Part shown: positions 8,250 through 18,997 of the stretch, piece by piece
Layout of the letters: each line of letters begins with the position of its first letter
Position numbering within the stretch: position 1 is the first letter of the stretch
Source of the DNA: Mycobacterium sp. 852014-52450_SCH5900713
GTDB taxonomy: Bacteria; Actinomycetota; Actinomycetes; Mycobacteriales; Mycobacteriaceae
Direction of reading: 5' to 3'
Assembly (NCBI RefSeq): GCF_001667075.1
Contig: NZ_LZIL01000053.1
Location: forward strand, 1-64,000
DNA length: 64,000 nucleotides
Notes under the pieces: generated by a model
The model's input: only the letters and a program-made list of their open reading frames with translations
Databases searched by the model: none
Told to the model about the DNA's origin: nothing
Made by a program: the position numbers and the translations under genes

Positions 8250-8663
8250 GTGTCCGATTCCAGCCCCGAATCCAGCGTTGCCCTGCGGATCCTGGTCTAC
8301 AGCGATAACGCCAAAACCCGCGAACAAGTCATCCGGGCACTGGGCAAGCATCTGCATCCGGACCTGCCCGAGCTGACCTACCTCGAGGTGGCGACCGCCC
8401 CGATGGTGGTGCGCCAGATGGACGAGGGCGGCATCGACTTGGCCATTCTCGACGGGGAAGCCACGCCCACCGGCGGCATGGGAATCGCCAAACAACTCAA
8501 AGACGAACTTTCCACGTGCCCACCGATCCTGGTGCTCACCGGCCGCCCGGACGACGCCTGGCTGGCGAACTGGTCGCGGGCCGAAGCCGCAGTGCCGCAT
8601 CCCCTCGATCCCATCGTGCTGGGCCGCACGGTGCTCGGACTGCTCCGCACACCCACGCGCTAG
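8250..8663 (+). CDS. Degenerate response-regulator receiver protein (Rv3143-like)
   Basis: A 137-residue stand-alone receiver domain with no output domain, matching Rv3143, which lies just upstream of nuo in M. tuberculosis. Asp68 in LAILDGEATPTGG is the phospho-acceptor candidate and Thr in LVLTGRPDD the switch residue. The usual Lys-Pro near the C-terminus is replaced by HPLDP (VPHPLDP), and the acidic pair at the start of the domain is reduced to SDN. Phosphorylation may therefore be weak or absent, and it may act as a protein-interaction module. The start is GTG, probably leaderless. A role near complex I is suggested only by conserved position. Confidence 0.8.
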   Translation: MSDSSPESSVALRILVYSDNAKTREQVIRALGKHLHPDLPELTYLEVATAPMVVRQMDEGGIDLAILDGEATPTGGMGIAKQLKDELSTCPPILVLTGRPDDAWLANWSRAEAAVPHPLDPIVLGRTVLGLLRTPTR

Positions 8664-8792
8664 CCCTTTCACCTGCGTCGATACGCGCCGGCGTGACCCC
8701 GGCCGCGACCGGCGGCGGGCCGCCCGGTTGCGGCGACACAAAAACGAGGCGAATACCCCCACCCCGACAAAACACACCCGTCTTCGCGACGC

Positions 8793-8839
8793 TATGTTGT
8801 GAAGGTCACTGTGACGTGCCGCAGCCCGCGTACGTCACA
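8793..8839 (+). promoter_or_regulatory. nuo operon promoter region with nested palindromes
   Basis: In the 237-nt gap before nuoA, TATGTT (8793-8798) is a -10 candidate. It is followed at once by GTGA-AGG-TCAC (8799-8809), which overlaps GTCAC-T-GTGAC (8805-8815). A wider inverted repeat, TGTGACGT at 8810-8817 and ACGTCACA at 8832-8839, surrounds a 14-nt spacer. This looks like a control site for the whole operon. The half-sites resemble CRP-type TGTGA/TCACA, but the spacing does not fit the standard N6. Confidence 0.45.
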
Positions 8840-8900
8840 GCAGCCCGGCCCCCGCCCGGCCGCCGCACCGGCGGCCCGTACGAGGAGATCTTGGAGCGAG

Positions 8901-9278
8901 TTGAACGTCTACATACCCATCTTGGTGCTCGGAGCGATAGCGGCGGCCTTCGCCGTGGGATCGGTGGCGATCGCGAGCCTGGCCGGCCCGACGCGTTACA
9001 ACAAGTCGAAGATGGCCCCCTACGAGTGCGGGATCGAACCCACCGACAGTCCGGTCAGCGGCCCGCACGCGGCGAGCGGCCAGCGGTTCCCGGTGAAGTA
9101 TTACCTGACCGCAATGCTTTTTATCGTCTTCGACATCGAAATCGTGTTCTTGTATCCATGGGCGGTCAGTTACGACGCGCTGGGAACGTTCGCGTTGGTC
9201 GAGATGGTGGTGTTCATGCTCACGGTCTTAGTGGCGTACGCCTATGTGTGGCGCCGCGGCGGCCTGACGTGGGATTGA
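8901..9278 (+). CDS. nuoA: NADH-quinone oxidoreductase subunit A
   Basis: A 125-residue membrane subunit of respiratory complex I with three transmembrane helices (about 3-27, 64-86 and 94-114). The conserved loop YECGIEP with its acidic residue and the segment [14 protein letters not shown] are present. The start is TTG at 8901: the protein then begins [11 protein letters not shown], as in other mycobacterial NuoA, and GGAG lies 4 nt upstream. An ATG 34 codons earlier would add a basic, non-conserved extension. NuoA lies at the junction of the peripheral and membrane arms. First gene of the 14-gene nuo operon. Confidence 0.95.
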   Translation: MNVYIPILVLGAIAAAFAVGSVAIASLAGPTRYNKSKMAPYECGIEPTDSPVSGPHAASGQRFPVKYYLTAMLFIVFDIEIVFLYPWAVSYDALGTFALVEMVVFMLTVLVAYAYVWRRGGLTWD

Positions 9279-9285
9279 GGTAGAC

Positions 9286-9840
9286 GTGGGTCTCGAAGAA
9301 CAGCTGCCCGGCGGGATTCTGCTGTCAACGGTCGAGAAGGTGGCCGGCTACGTTCGCAAGAATTCCCTGTGGCCGGCGACGTTCGGGTTGGCGTGCTGTG
9401 CCATCGAGATGATGGCAACCGCCGGGCCAAGATTCGACATAGCGCGGTTCGGCATGGAGCGATTCTCGGCGACGCCGCGGCAGGCCGACCTGATGATCGT
9501 CGCGGGCCGCGTGAGCCAGAAGATGGCGCCGGTGCTCCGCCAGATCTATGACCAGATGGGCGAGCCGAAGTGGGTGCTGGCCATGGGCGTGTGCGCGTCG
9601 TCCGGCGGGATGTTCAATAACTACGCGATCGTGCAGGGCGTGGACCACGTGGTTCCGGTGGACATCTACCTGCCCGGCTGCCCGCCGCGGCCGGAGATGC
9701 TGTTGCACGCAATCCTGAAGCTGCACGAGAAGATTCAGGAGATGCCTCTGGGCGTCAACCGCGAAGAAGCCATCGCCGAGGCCGAGCAGGCGGCGCTGGC
9801 GGCCCGGCCCACGATCGAGATGCGCGGACTGCTGCGATGA
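9286..9840 (+). CDS. nuoB: NADH-quinone oxidoreductase subunit B
   Basis: A 184-residue subunit carrying iron-sulphur cluster N2, the last electron carrier before quinone. Its four ligands are visible: adjacent Cys37-Cys38 in [10 protein letters not shown], Cys103 in MGVCASSGG and Cys132 in [10 protein letters not shown]. It works with NuoD to form the quinone pocket. GTG start with GAGG 7-10 nt upstream, 7 nt after nuoA. The stop overlaps the nuoC ATG by 4 nt (ATGA). Length and motifs are normal for the family. Confidence 0.97.
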   Translation: MGLEEQLPGGILLSTVEKVAGYVRKNSLWPATFGLACCAIEMMATAGPRFDIARFGMERFSATPRQADLMIVAGRVSQKMAPVLRQIYDQMGEPKWVLAMGVCASSGGMFNNYAIVQGVDHVVPVDIYLPGCPPRPEMLLHAILKLHEKIQEMPLGVNREEAIAEAEQAALAARPTIEMRGLLR

Positions 9841-10544
9841 GCTCGCCCGACCAAGGTCCCCAAGAGGCGATCAGCCAGGCCGACGAAGAAGTGATCGACG
9901 TGCGCCGCGGCATGTTCGGCGCCAAGGGTTCGGGTGACACGTCCGGCTACGGGCGCCTGGTGCGCGAGGTCATGCTTCCCGGCAGCAGCCCCCGACCCTA
10001 CGGCCGCTACTTCGACGACGTGGTCGACACACTGGCCCAGGCGCTGAAAAGCGCGGACGTCGAATTCTCCGACGCGATAGAGAAAGTCGTGGTGTACCGC
10101 GACGAGCTGACCCTGCACGTGCGCCGCGAAGCGCTGCCCCGGGTCGCCCAGCACCTACGCGATGAGCCGGGGCTGCGTTTCGAGATGTGTCTGGGTGTCA
10201 GCGGGGTGCACTACCCCCACGAGACCGGTCGCGAACTGCACGCGGTGTACCCGTTGCAGTCGATCACGCACAATCGCCGCGTCCGCCTGGAAGTGGCTGC
10301 GCCGGACAGCGATCCGCACATCCCCTCGCTGTTCGGGGTCTATCCGACCAGCGACTGGCACGAGCGCGAAACCTACGACTTCTTCGGCATCATCTTCGAC
10401 GGACACCCGTCGCTGACCCGCATCGAGATGCCCGACGACTGGCATGGCCACCCGCAGCGCAAGGACTATCCCCTCGGCGGCATTCCGGTGGAATACAAGG
10501 GAGCCCAGATTCCCCCGCCCGACGAGCGGAGAGCGTACAACTGA
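9837..10544 (+). CDS. nuoC: NADH-quinone oxidoreductase subunit C
   Basis: A 235-residue peripheral-arm subunit (30 kDa subunit family) that helps hold the quinone-reducing module together. The signature [16 protein letters not shown], then [21 protein letters not shown], is complete. The acidic N-terminal extension of about 40 residues is usual in mycobacteria. ATGA overlap with nuoB and TGATG overlap with nuoD show tight translational coupling. NuoC and NuoD are separate here, unlike the fused NuoCD of enterobacteria. Confidence 0.97.
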   Translation: MSSPDQGPQEAISQADEEVIDVRRGMFGAKGSGDTSGYGRLVREVMLPGSSPRPYGRYFDDVVDTLAQALKSADVEFSDAIEKVVVYRDELTLHVRREALPRVAQHLRDEPGLRFEMCLGVSGVHYPHETGRELHAVYPLQSITHNRRVRLEVAAPDSDPHIPSLFGVYPTSDWHERETYDFFGIIFDGHPSLTRIEMPDDWHGHPQRKDYPLGGIPVEYKGAQIPPPDERRAYN

Positions 10545-11872
10545 TGAGCACAATCACCGACGCGACGCACGATGGCGGTGCCCCGGAGACCGTCTTGGTC
10601 GCCGGCGGACAGGACTGGGACCAGATCGTCGAAGCCGCCCGCAAGGCAGACCCCGGCGAACGGATCGTCGTCAACATGGGTCCGCAGCACCCGTCCACCC
10701 ACGGGGTGTTGCGGCTGATCTTGGAGATCGAGGGCGAAACGGTCACCGACGTTCGCTGCGGAATCGGCTACCTGCACACCGGTATCGAGAAGAACCTCGA
10801 ATATCGCTACTGGGCGCAGGGGGTCACCTTCGTAACCCGAATGGATTACCTGTCACCGTTTTTCAACGAGGTCGCGTACTGCCTGGGCGTGGAGAAGCTG
10901 CTCGGCATCACCGATCAGATACCCGAGCGGGTCAACGTCATCCGGGTGATGATGATGGAGCTCAACCGGATCTCCTCGCATCTGGTCGCACTCGCCACCG
11001 GCGGCATGGAATTGGGCGCCATGACCCCGATGTTCGTCGGTTTCCGCGGCCGCGAGATCGTGCTGACCCTGTTCGAGAAGATCTCCGGGTTGCGGATGAA
11101 CAGCGCCTACATCCGGCCGGGCGGCGTGGCGCAGGATCTACCGCCGGGCGCGGAGTCCGACATCGCCGAAGCCCTCAAGCCGCTGCGCCAGGTACTGCGC
11201 GAAATGGGCGGTCTGCTCAACGAGAACGCCATCTGGAAGGCCCGCACCCAGGACGTCGGCTACCTGGATCTGACCGGCTGCATGGCGCTCGGCATCACCG
11301 GACCGATCCTGCGCGCCACCGGGTTGCCGCACGACCTGCGCAAGAGCGAACCGTACTGCGGATATGAAAACTACGAATTCGACGTGATGACCGCCGACAC
11401 GTGTGATGCTTACGGGCGCTACATGATTCGCGTCAACGAGATGTGGGAGTCGATCAAGATCGTCGAGCAGTGTCTGGACAAGTTGAAGCCGGGCCCGACC
11501 ATGATCTCCGACCGCAAGATCGCCTGGCCGGCCGACCTCAAGGTGGGCCCGGACGGGATGGGTAACTCACAGGAGCACATCGCCAAGATCATGGGCGGCT
11601 CGATGGAGGCCTTGATCCACCACTTCAAGCTGGTCACCGAGGGCATCCGTGTTCCGGCGGGCCAGGTCTACACCGCGGTGGAATCACCGCGCGGGGAGCT
11701 CGGCGTGCACATGGTGAGCGACGGCGGCACCCGCCCCTATCGGGTGCACTACCGCGACCCGTCGTTCACCAACCTGCAGTCGGTCGCCGCGATGTGCGAG
11801 GGCGGCATGGTGGCCGACCTGATCACCGCGGTCGCCAGCATCGACCCGGTCATGGGCGGGGTGGATCGGTGA
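10544..11872 (+). CDS. nuoD: NADH-quinone oxidoreductase subunit D
   Basis: A 442-residue 49-kDa-type subunit that forms the quinone pocket with NuoB. Conserved blocks include [36 protein letters not shown] and the C-terminal [10 protein letters not shown]; the HPSTHG histidines line the quinone site. ATG 10544 shares a base with the nuoC stop, and the frame upstream of it is a shadow of nuoC. The stop overlaps the nuoE GTG by 4 nt. No anomaly is seen. Confidence 0.97.
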   Translation: MSTITDATHDGGAPETVLVAGGQDWDQIVEAARKADPGERIVVNMGPQHPSTHGVLRLILEIEGETVTDVRCGIGYLHTGIEKNLEYRYWAQGVTFVTRMDYLSPFFNEVAYCLGVEKLLGITDQIPERVNVIRVMMMELNRISSHLVALATGGMELGAMTPMFVGFRGREIVLTLFEKISGLRMNSAYIRPGGVAQDLPPGAESDIAEALKPLRQVLREMGGLLNENAIWKARTQDVGYLDLTGCMALGITGPILRATGLPHDLRKSEPYCGYENYEFDVMTADTCDAYGRYMIRVNEMWESIKIVEQCLDKLKPGPTMISDRKIAWPADLKVGPDGMGNSQEHIAKIMGGSMEALIHHFKLVTEGIRVPAGQVYTAVESPRGELGVHMVSDGGTRPYRVHYRDPSFTNLQSVAAMCEGGMVADLITAVASIDPVMGGVDR

Positions 11873-12627
11873 CCGGCCCGCAAGGACAGCCGGTGTTCAT
11901 CCGGCTCGGACCACCGCCCGAGGAACCCAACGCGTTCGTGGTTGAGGGTGCGCCGCAATCGTATTCGGCGGAGGTGCGGGCGCGGCTGGAGGTCGACGCC
12001 AAGGAGATCATGGGCCGCTACCCCGATAAGCGCTCGTCGCTGCTGCCGTTGCTGCACCTGGTACAGGCCGAGGACTCCTACCTGACCCCCGCCGGTTTGG
12101 AGTTCTGCGGTGAGCAGCTGGGCCTGACCGGCGCCGAGGTGTCGGCGGTGGCGAGCTTCTACACGATGTATCGCCGCGGACCCACCGGCGACTATCTGGT
12201 CGGTGTCTGCACCAACACGCTGTGCGCCATCATGGGCGGCGACGCCGTATTCGAGGCCCTGCAGGAGCATTTGGGCATCGGCAACGACGAGACCACCCCC
12301 GACGGCTCCGTCACCCTGCAACACATCGAATGCAACGCCGCCTGCGACTACGCGCCGGTGGTGATGGTCAACTGGGAGTTCTTCGACAACCAGACACCGG
12401 AGTCGGCCCGCGAGCTCGTCGACTCGTTGCGCTCGGGTGAGCCCAAACCGCCCACCCGCGGCGCCCCGCTGTGCGCCTTCCGCGAGACGTCACGCATCCT
12501 GGCCGGCCTGCCCGACGAACGGCCCGACCAGGGCCAGGGCGGTGCGGGCGAGGCCACGCTGGCGGGTCTGAGGGTGGCGAAGGAAAACGGCATGCAGGCG
12601 CCCAACCCGCCCGGAGGCCAGTCATGA
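11869..12627 (+). CDS. nuoE: NADH-quinone oxidoreductase subunit E
   Basis: A 252-residue thioredoxin-like subunit of the NADH-oxidising module, holding [2Fe-2S] cluster N1a. The ligands are Cys114 and Cys119 (CTNTLC) and Cys155 and Cys159 (CNAAC). The family is usually about 160-180 residues. Here a Gly/Pro-rich C-terminal tail of about 70 residues (after about 185) extends it, a known mycobacterial feature without assigned role. GTG start overlapping the nuoD stop (GTGA); ATGA overlap with nuoF. Confidence 0.95.
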   Translation: MTGPQGQPVFIRLGPPPEEPNAFVVEGAPQSYSAEVRARLEVDAKEIMGRYPDKRSSLLPLLHLVQAEDSYLTPAGLEFCGEQLGLTGAEVSAVASFYTMYRRGPTGDYLVGVCTNTLCAIMGGDAVFEALQEHLGIGNDETTPDGSVTLQHIECNAACDYAPVVMVNWEFFDNQTPESARELVDSLRSGEPKPPTRGAPLCAFRETSRILAGLPDERPDQGQGGAGEATLAGLRVAKENGMQAPNPPGGQS

Positions 12628-13946
12628 CCAGCTCTCAGGCCACGCCGCTCACCCCGGTCATCAGCCGGTTCTGGGACGACCCCGAGTCGTGGACCCTGGA
12701 GACCTACCGCCGTCACGACGGCTATGAGGGGATGAAGAGGGCGCTGGCCATGGCGCCCGACGACGTGATCGCCATGGTCAAGGACTCCGGGTTGCGCGGG
12801 CGCGGTGGCGCCGGCTTCTCGACCGGAACGAAGTGGTCGTTCATCCCGCAGGGCGACACCGGCGCGGCCGCCAAGCCGCACTACCTGGTGGTCAACGCCG
12901 ACGAATCGGAACCCGGTACGTGCAAAGACATTCCGTTGATGCTGGCGACGCCGCACGTGCTCGTCGAGGGCGTCATCATCGCCGCCTACGCAATCCGGGC
13001 CAGCCACGCGTTCATCTACGTGCGCGGCGAAGTGCTGCCGGTGTTGCGCCGCCTGCAGAACGCGGTGGCCGAGGCGTACGCCGCCGGGTACCTGGGCCGC
13101 GACATCAACGGCTCGGGTTTCGACCTGGAGCTCGTGGTGCACGCCGGCGCCGGCGCCTACATCTGCGGCGAGGAAACCGCGCTGCTGGATTCGCTGGAAG
13201 GCCGCCGCGGCCAGCCGCGGCTCCGGCCGCCGTTCCCCGCGGTGGCGGGGCTCTACGGCTGCCCCACGGTGATCAACAACGTCGAGACGATCGCCAGCGT
13301 GCCGCCCATCGTCCTGAACGGCGTCGACTGGTTCCGGTCGATGGGCAGCGAGAAATCGCCTGGCTTCACGCTGTATTCGCTGTCCGGTCATGTCGCCCGG
13401 CCCGGCCAGTACGAGGCGCCGCTGGGTATCACGTTGCGCGAGTTGCTCGCCTACGCCGGCGGGGTGCGGGCCGGCCACCGGCTCAAGTTCTGGACGCCCG
13501 GCGGGTCGTCCACCCCGCTGCTCACCGACGAGCACCTCGACGTGCCGCTGGACTACGAGGGCGTGGGCGCGGTCGGCTCCATGCTGGGCACCAAGGCGCT
13601 GGAGATCTTCGACGAGACCACCTGCGTGGTGCGAGCCGTGCGCCGCTGGACGTACTTCTACAAGCACGAATCGTGCGGGAAGTGCACCCCCTGCCGGGAG
13701 GGCACCTTCTGGCTGGACCAGATCTACGAGCGGCTGGAAACCGGCAAGGGCACTCCCGAGGACATCGACAAGCTGTTGGACATCTCCGACACCATCTTGG
13801 GAAAGTCCTTCTGCGCGTTGGGCGATGGCGCCGCCAGCCCGGTGATGTCGTCGATCAAGTACTTCCGCGACGAATACGTGGCGCACGTCGAAGACGGTGG
13901 CTGCCCGTTCGACCCCCGAGACTCCATGCTGAACGGAAAGGCTTGA
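12624..13946 (+). CDS. nuoF: NADH-quinone oxidoreductase subunit F
   Basis: A 440-residue flavoprotein subunit that oxidises NADH. The FMN/NADH glycine-rich motif GLRGRGGAGFSTGTKW and a second stretch, GAGAYICGEETALLDSLEG, are intact. Cluster N3 ligands are in ESCGKCTPCREG plus the later SFCALGDG. It pairs with NuoE. The ATG at 12624 sits in the nuoE stop (ATGA). The 51-codon upstream extension of the open frame is a shadow of nuoE. Confidence 0.97.
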   Translation: MTSSQATPLTPVISRFWDDPESWTLETYRRHDGYEGMKRALAMAPDDVIAMVKDSGLRGRGGAGFSTGTKWSFIPQGDTGAAAKPHYLVVNADESEPGTCKDIPLMLATPHVLVEGVIIAAYAIRASHAFIYVRGEVLPVLRRLQNAVAEAYAAGYLGRDINGSGFDLELVVHAGAGAYICGEETALLDSLEGRRGQPRLRPPFPAVAGLYGCPTVINNVETIASVPPIVLNGVDWFRSMGSEKSPGFTLYSLSGHVARPGQYEAPLGITLRELLAYAGGVRAGHRLKFWTPGGSSTPLLTDEHLDVPLDYEGVGAVGSMLGTKALEIFDETTCVVRAVRRWTYFYKHESCGKCTPCREGTFWLDQIYERLETGKGTPEDIDKLLDISDTILGKSFCALGDGAASPVMSSIKYFRDEYVAHVEDGGCPFDPRDSMLNGKA

Positions 13947-13949
13947 CGC

Positions 13950-16364
13950 TTGACTAGTGCCGCCAAAACCGAAACCGGTGACGAGGTGCGCCCGCCGGAC
14001 ATGGTGACGCTGACCATCGACGGCAACGAAATCAGCGTGCCCAAGGGCACATTGGTGATCCGCGCGGCCGAGTTGATGGGCATCCAGATCCCGCGGTTCT
14101 GCGACCACCCGCTGCTCGAGCCGGTCGGCGCGTGCCGGCAGTGTCTGGTTGAGGTTGAGGGGCAACGCAAGCCGATGGCCTCGTGCACCACCGTCGCCAC
14201 CGATGACATGGTCGTGCGCACGCAGCTCACGTCGGAGGCCGCGGACAAAGCCCAGCACGGTGTGATGGAGCTGCTGCTCATCAACCACCCGCTGGACTGC
14301 CCGATGTGCGACAAGGGCGGCGAGTGCCCGTTGCAGAACCAGGCGATGTCCAACGGCCGCGCCGATTCTCGCTTCACCGACGTCAAGCGCACCTTCGCCA
14401 AACCGATCAACATCTCCGCCCAGGTGCTGCTGGATCGTGAGCGCTGCATCCTGTGCGCCCGCTGCACGCGGTTCTCCGAGCAGATCGCCGGGGACATTTT
14501 CATCGACATGCAGGAGCGCGGCGCCCTGCAGCAGGTCGGCATCTACGCCAATGAGCCGTTCGACTCGTACTTCTCGGGCAACACGGTGCAGATCTGCCCG
14601 GTCGGCGCGCTGACCGGAACGGCCTACCGTTTCCGGGCCCGCCCCTTCGACCTGGTGTCCAGTCCCAGCGTCTGCGAACACTGCGCGTCCGGGTGCGCCC
14701 AGCGCACCGACCATCGCCGCGGCAAGGTATTGCGCCGGCTGGCCGGCGACGACCCGGAAGTCAACGAGGAGTGGAACTGCGACAAGGGGCGGTGGGCGTT
14801 CTCCTACGCGACCCAGCCGGACGTGATCGGCACTCCCCTGATTCGCGACGCCGACGGCACGCTGGTGCCCGCGTCGTGGTCGCACGCGATGGCGACAGCG
14901 ATTCGGGGCCTGGACGCGGCCCGCGGGCGCACGGGCGTGCTGGTTGGCGGCCGGGCCACCCTGGAAGACGCCTACGCGTACTCCAAGTTCGCCCGAATCG
15001 TGTTGGACAGCAACGATATTGACTTTCGATCACGCCTGAACTCCACCGAGGAGGCCGACTTCCTGGCGTCGCGCATCGCCGGCCGGCGCGACGTCAGCTA
15101 TTCCGATCTGGAATCGGCGCCGGTGGTGGTGCTGGTCGGGTTCGAGCCCGAAGACGAGTCGCCCATCGTGTTCCTGCGGCTGCGCAAGGCCGCCCGCAAG
15201 CACCGGCTACCGGTGTACGCGGTGGCGCCGTTCGCCACCCGGGCGCTGGTGAAGATGTCCGGGCGGCTCGTCAAAACCGTTCCGGGGGCCGAAGCGGCGG
15301 CGCTGGACGGGCTGGCCAGCGGCGAGGTGGGCGAACTGCTGTCCACCGCCGGCGCGGTCATCATGGTCGGCGAACGCCTGGCCACGGTGCCCGGCGGATT
15401 GTCCGCCGCCGCCCGGCTCGCCGACGCCACCGGGGCCCGGCTGGCGTGGGTGCCGCGCCGAGCCGGCGAGCGGGGCGCGCTGGAGGCCGGCGCGCTGCCC
15501 GCCCTGCTGCCGGGCGGCCGCCCCCTCGACGACGAGACCGCCCGCGCGCAGATCGCCGCGGCGTGGCACGTCTCCGAATTGCCTTCCGCCCCAGGACGTG
15601 ACGTCGACGGCATCCTGGCCGCCGCCGCCGACGGGACGCTGGGCGCCCTGCTTGTCGGCGGTGTCGAGCCCGACGACTTCGCCGACCCCGAAGCGGTGCT
15701 CGCCGCGCTGGACTCCGCCGGATTCGTGGTCAGCCTGGAGCTGCGGCGCAGCGCCGTTACCGACCGCGCCGACGTGGTATTCCCCGTCGCGCCGACCACG
15801 CAGAAGGCCGGGGCCTTCGTCAACTGGGAGGGCCGCTACCGCCCGTTCGAACCGGCGCTGCGCTGGAGTAGCGAGCAAGCCAGCCAGTCCGACCACCAAG
15901 TGCTCGACGCCCTGGCCGACGAGATGGGCGTCTACCTGGGGCTGTCGACCGCCGCGGCGGCCCGCGCCGAACTCGCCGCGCTGGGCACCTGGGACGGCAA
16001 TTGGGCCGCCGGCCCGGCGGTCGCGGCCCCGGAGCCGACCGAGCCCGGGCCCGGCGAGGCGTTGCTGACCGGCTGGCGGATGTTGCTAGACAACGGCCGA
16101 ATGCAAGACGGCGAACCGCATCTGGCCGGGACCGCGCGCAAGCCCGCTGTGCGGCTGTCGGCCGACACGGCCGCCGAGATCGGCGCCGCCGACGGTGACG
16201 CGGTCACCGTCAGCACGCCGCGCGGATCGATCAGCCTGCCGCTGATCATCACCGACATGCCCGACCGGGTGGTGTGGCTTCCGCTGAACTCCCCGGGCTG
16301 CGCCGTCCACCGGCAGCTGGGCGTAACCCTGGGCAGCACAGTGAAAATCGGAGTGGGCTCATGA
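13950..16364 (+). CDS. nuoG: NADH-quinone oxidoreductase subunit G
   Basis: An 804-residue iron-sulphur subunit. An N-terminal [2Fe-2S] ferredoxin domain ([15 protein letters not shown] plus a later Cys) is followed by the His-Cys3 cluster ([14 protein letters not shown]), a CxxCxxC cluster (CILCARC, with ICPVGAL) and an extra CEHCASGC site. The C-terminal half is a molybdopterin-oxidoreductase-like domain with no visible cofactor role. It carries electrons from NuoEF toward NuoI and NuoB. The start is TTG at 13950, 3 nt after nuoF, with GGAAAGG upstream; the N-terminal residues match other mycobacterial NuoG. Confidence 0.97.
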   Translation: MTSAAKTETGDEVRPPDMVTLTIDGNEISVPKGTLVIRAAELMGIQIPRFCDHPLLEPVGACRQCLVEVEGQRKPMASCTTVATDDMVVRTQLTSEAADKAQHGVMELLLINHPLDCPMCDKGGECPLQNQAMSNGRADSRFTDVKRTFAKPINISAQVLLDRERCILCARCTRFSEQIAGDIFIDMQERGALQQVGIYANEPFDSYFSGNTVQICPVGALTGTAYRFRARPFDLVSSPSVCEHCASGCAQRTDHRRGKVLRRLAGDDPEVNEEWNCDKGRWAFSYATQPDVIGTPLIRDADGTLVPASWSHAMATAIRGLDAARGRTGVLVGGRATLEDAYAYSKFARIVLDSNDIDFRSRLNSTEEADFLASRIAGRRDVSYSDLESAPVVVLVGFEPEDESPIVFLRLRKAARKHRLPVYAVAPFATRALVKMSGRLVKTVPGAEAAALDGLASGEVGELLSTAGAVIMVGERLATVPGGLSAAARLADATGARLAWVPRRAGERGALEAGALPALLPGGRPLDDETARAQIAAAWHVSELPSAPGRDVDGILAAAADGTLGALLVGGVEPDDFADPEAVLAALDSAGFVVSLELRRSAVTDRADVVFPVAPTTQKAGAFVNWEGRYRPFEPALRWSSEQASQSDHQVLDALADEMGVYLGLSTAAAARAELAALGTWDGNWAAGPAVAAPEPTEPGPGEALLTGWRMLLDNGRMQDGEPHLAGTARKPAVRLSADTAAEIGAADGDAVTVSTPRGSISLPLIITDMPDRVVWLPLNSPGCAVHRQLGVTLGSTVKIGVGS

Positions 16365-17638
16365 CGACGACCTCCCTGACCGCGTTCGGACACGACACCT
16401 GGTGGCTGGTGCTGGGCAAGGCGCTGGCCATCTTCGTGTTCCTCATGCTCAACGTGCTGGTCGCGATCCTGCTCGAGCGCAAGATTCTCGGCTGGATGCA
16501 GCTGCGGCCCGGACCGAACCGCGCGGGACCGTGGGGTGTCCTGCAGAGCCTGGCCGACGGAATCAAGTTGGCGCTCAAGGAAACCATCACGCCGGGCGGC
16601 GTCGACAAGTTCGTCTACTTCGCGGCGCCGGTCATCTCCACCATCCCCGCGTTCACCGCCTTCGCGTTCATCCCGTTCGGGCCGGTGGTGTCGGTGTTCG
16701 GGCACAGCACACCGCTCCAGCTGACCGACCTCCCGGTGGCGGTGCTGTTCATCCTGGGGCTTTCGGCGATCGGCGTGTACGGGATCGTGCTGGGCGGCTG
16801 GGCGTCCGGCTCCACCTACCCGCTGCTGGGCGGGGTGCGCTCGACCGCGCAGGTCATCTCCTACGAGGTGGCGATGGGGCTGTCGTTCGCGGCGGTGTTC
16901 CTTTACGCCGGCTCCATGTCGACGTCACAGATCGTGGCGGCGCAGGACCGGGTCTGGTACGTGTTCCTGCTGCTGCCGTCGTTCGTCATCTACCTGATCT
17001 CCATGGTGGGCGAAACCAACCGGGCGCCATTCGATTTGCCCGAGGCCGAGGGTGAGCTGGTCGCCGGATTCCACACCGAGTACTCGTCGCTGAAGTTCGC
17101 GATGTTCATGCTGGCCGAATACGTCAACATGATGACGGTTTCGTCGCTGGCCACCGTCCTGTTCTTCGGTGGCTGGCACGCACCATGGCCCATCAACATG
17201 TGGGCCGGCGCCAACACCGGGTGGTGGCCGCTGCTCTGGTTCACCGCCAAGATGTGGACGTTCCTGTTCGTCTACTTCTGGCTGCGGGCCTCCCTGCCCC
17301 GGCTGCGCTACGACCAGTTCATGGGACTGGGCTGGAAGCTGCTGATCCCGGCCTCGCTGGTCTGGGTGCTGATTGCGGCGGTGATTCGCACCCTGCAGAA
17401 CCAGGGGTACGCGCACTGGACCCCGGTGCTGGTCGCCTGCAGCATCGTTTTCGCGACGGCGCTGGTGCTGTTGCTGCGAAAACCGTTCGCCACGCCCGGT
17501 ATTCGCGCACTGGAGCGACAGCTCCGCCGCGAGGCCAAGCAACTCCCGGCCGGCCAGACCCCCACGCCGGTATTCCCGACACCGCCGCTGCCGATGAAGT
17601 CCCTGGCGGCCGCGAGCAAGGAGAAAGCACGTGGCTAA
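16361..17638 (+). CDS. nuoH: NADH-quinone oxidoreductase subunit H
   Basis: A 425-residue membrane subunit with about eight helices that closes the quinone chamber. Conserved loops [20 protein letters not shown] and [20 protein letters not shown] are present, including the acidic residues of the E-channel. A roughly 50-residue Pro-rich cytoplasmic tail ([20 protein letters not shown]) is typical of mycobacteria. ATGA overlap with nuoG. It overlaps nuoI by 8 nt. Confidence 0.97.
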   Translation: MTTTSLTAFGHDTWWLVLGKALAIFVFLMLNVLVAILLERKILGWMQLRPGPNRAGPWGVLQSLADGIKLALKETITPGGVDKFVYFAAPVISTIPAFTAFAFIPFGPVVSVFGHSTPLQLTDLPVAVLFILGLSAIGVYGIVLGGWASGSTYPLLGGVRSTAQVISYEVAMGLSFAAVFLYAGSMSTSQIVAAQDRVWYVFLLLPSFVIYLISMVGETNRAPFDLPEAEGELVAGFHTEYSSLKFAMFMLAEYVNMMTVSSLATVLFFGGWHAPWPINMWAGANTGWWPLLWFTAKMWTFLFVYFWLRASLPRLRYDQFMGLGWKLLIPASLVWVLIAAVIRTLQNQGYAHWTPVLVACSIVFATALVLLLRKPFATPGIRALERQLRREAKQLPAGQTPTPVFPTPPLPMKSLAAASKEKARG

Positions 17639-18188
17639 AGTTTTTCGGCGGCCGTTAGCCGCCATTGCCGGATTCGGCGTGACGTTCGGCTCGATGTTCA
17701 AAAGGCACGTCACCGAGGAGTATCCGGAGAAGCCGGGTCCCGTCGCGCCGCGCTATCACGGCCGTCACCAGCTCAACCGTTACCCCGACGGTCTGGAGAA
17801 ATGCATCGGGTGCGAGCTGTGCGCCTGGGCGTGCCCGGCCGACGCGATCTACGTGGAGGGTGCGGACAACACCGAGGAGCTCCGGTATTCGCCCGGGGAA
17901 CGCTACGGCCGGGTCTATCAGATCAACTACCTGCGTTGCATCGGCTGCGGGCTGTGCATCGAGGCCTGCCCCACCCGGGCACTGACGATGACCAACGACT
18001 ACGAGATGGCCGACGACAACCGCGCCGACCTCATCTACGAAAAGGACCGGCTGCTGGCGCCGCTGCTGCAGGACATGCTCGCGCCGCCGCACCCCCGGGC
18101 CCCCGGCGCCACCGACAAGGATTACTACCAGGGCAACGTCACCGCGAACGGCCTGCGCGAAACCGAGAACGCCGGGGAATCCCGGTGA
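17631..18188 (+). CDS. nuoI: NADH-quinone oxidoreductase subunit I
   Basis: A 185-residue 8Fe ferredoxin-like subunit holding clusters N6a and N6b. The two motifs are [16 protein letters not shown] (near residue 60) and [16 protein letters not shown] (near residue 105). It passes electrons to N2 in NuoB. GTG start inside the nuoH end with AGGAGAAAG upstream; the stop overlaps the nuoJ GTG by 4 nt. Its length and spacing are normal. Confidence 0.97.
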   Translation: MAKVFRRPLAAIAGFGVTFGSMFKRHVTEEYPEKPGPVAPRYHGRHQLNRYPDGLEKCIGCELCAWACPADAIYVEGADNTEELRYSPGERYGRVYQINYLRCIGCGLCIEACPTRALTMTNDYEMADDNRADLIYEKDRLLAPLLQDMLAPPHPRAPGATDKDYYQGNVTANGLRETENAGESR

Positions 18189-18997
18189 CTGGGGTAACGG
18201 GCCAGCTCCTGGCTTCCAATTTGGCTTCTGAGACGATCGTCCGCACCTCCACCGGTGAGGCGGTGGCGTTCTGGGTGCTGGGAGCGCTGGCGCTGATCGG
18301 GGCGATCGGGGTGGTGCTGGCGGTCAACGCCGTGTACTCGGCGATGTTCCTGGCGATGACGATGATCATCCTGGCGGTGTTCTACATGATCCAGGACGCG
18401 CTGTTTCTGGGCGTCGTCCAAGTCGTGGTCTACACCGGCGCGGTGATGATGCTGTTCTTGTTCGTGCTGATGCTGATCGGCGTGGACTCCGCGGAATCCC
18501 TGAAGGAGACGCTGCACGGCCAGCGCATCGCCGCCGTCCTGGCCGGCGTGGGGTTCGGCGTTCTGCTGATCGCCGCCATCGGCGCCGGCGCGACCGGCGG
18601 CTTCGCCGGGCTGACCACCGCCAACGCGAACGGCAATGTGGAAGGGCTTGCCGCGCTGATCTTCTCCCGGTACGTCTGGGCGTTCGAACTCACCAGCGCG
18701 CTGCTGATCACCGCGGCCCTAGGGGCGATGGTACTGGCACACCGCGAACGTTTCGAGCGGCGTAAGACGCAGCGGGAGCTCTCGCAGGAGAGATTCCAGG
18801 CCGGTCGGCACCCCACCCCGATGCCCAGCCCCGGCGTCTACGCGCGCCACAACGCCGTCGACGTGGCCGCGCTGCTGCCGGACGGTTCGTACTCGGAGCT
18901 GTCGGTGTCGCCGATCCTGCGCAGCCGCGGCGCCGACGGTAAGGAAACGCCCTCCCGTCAGGCGAGCCCCTCCCTATCACAAGGCGGCACCTCATGA
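18185..18997 (+). CDS. nuoJ: NADH-quinone oxidoreductase subunit J
   Basis: A 270-residue membrane subunit with five predicted helices, including the conserved [20 protein letters not shown] helix and [17 protein letters not shown], which contains the pi-bulge region of the proton path. The C-terminal hydrophilic tail of about 80 residues is long, as in other mycobacterial NuoJ. GTG start overlapping the nuoI stop; ATGA overlap with nuoK. It lies beside NuoK and NuoA in the membrane arm. Confidence 0.96.
   Translation: MTGVTGQLLASNLASETIVRTSTGEAVAFWVLGALALIGAIGVVLAVNAVYSAMFLAMTMIILAVFYMIQDALFLGVVQVVVYTGAVMMLFLFVLMLIGVDSAESLKETLHGQRIAAVLAGVGFGVLLIAAIGAGATGGFAGLTTANANGNVEGLAALIFSRYVWAFELTSALLITAALGAMVLAHRERFERRKTQRELSQERFQAGRHPTPMPSPGVYARHNAVDVAALLPDGSYSELSVSPILRSRGADGKETPSRQASPSLSQGGTS

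Noticed and set aside
8810..8839. A canonical CRP site before nuoA
   Set aside because: The half-sites are right but the spacer is about 20 nt rather than 6, so it was kept only as an unspecified palindrome.
12348..14885. An 845-codon open frame on the minus strand opposite nuoE-nuoG
   Set aside because: It is antisense to genes with full iron-sulphur motifs, is extremely rich in His, Arg, Gly and Ala, and has no recognisable domain. Long antisense frames are expected in GC-rich DNA.
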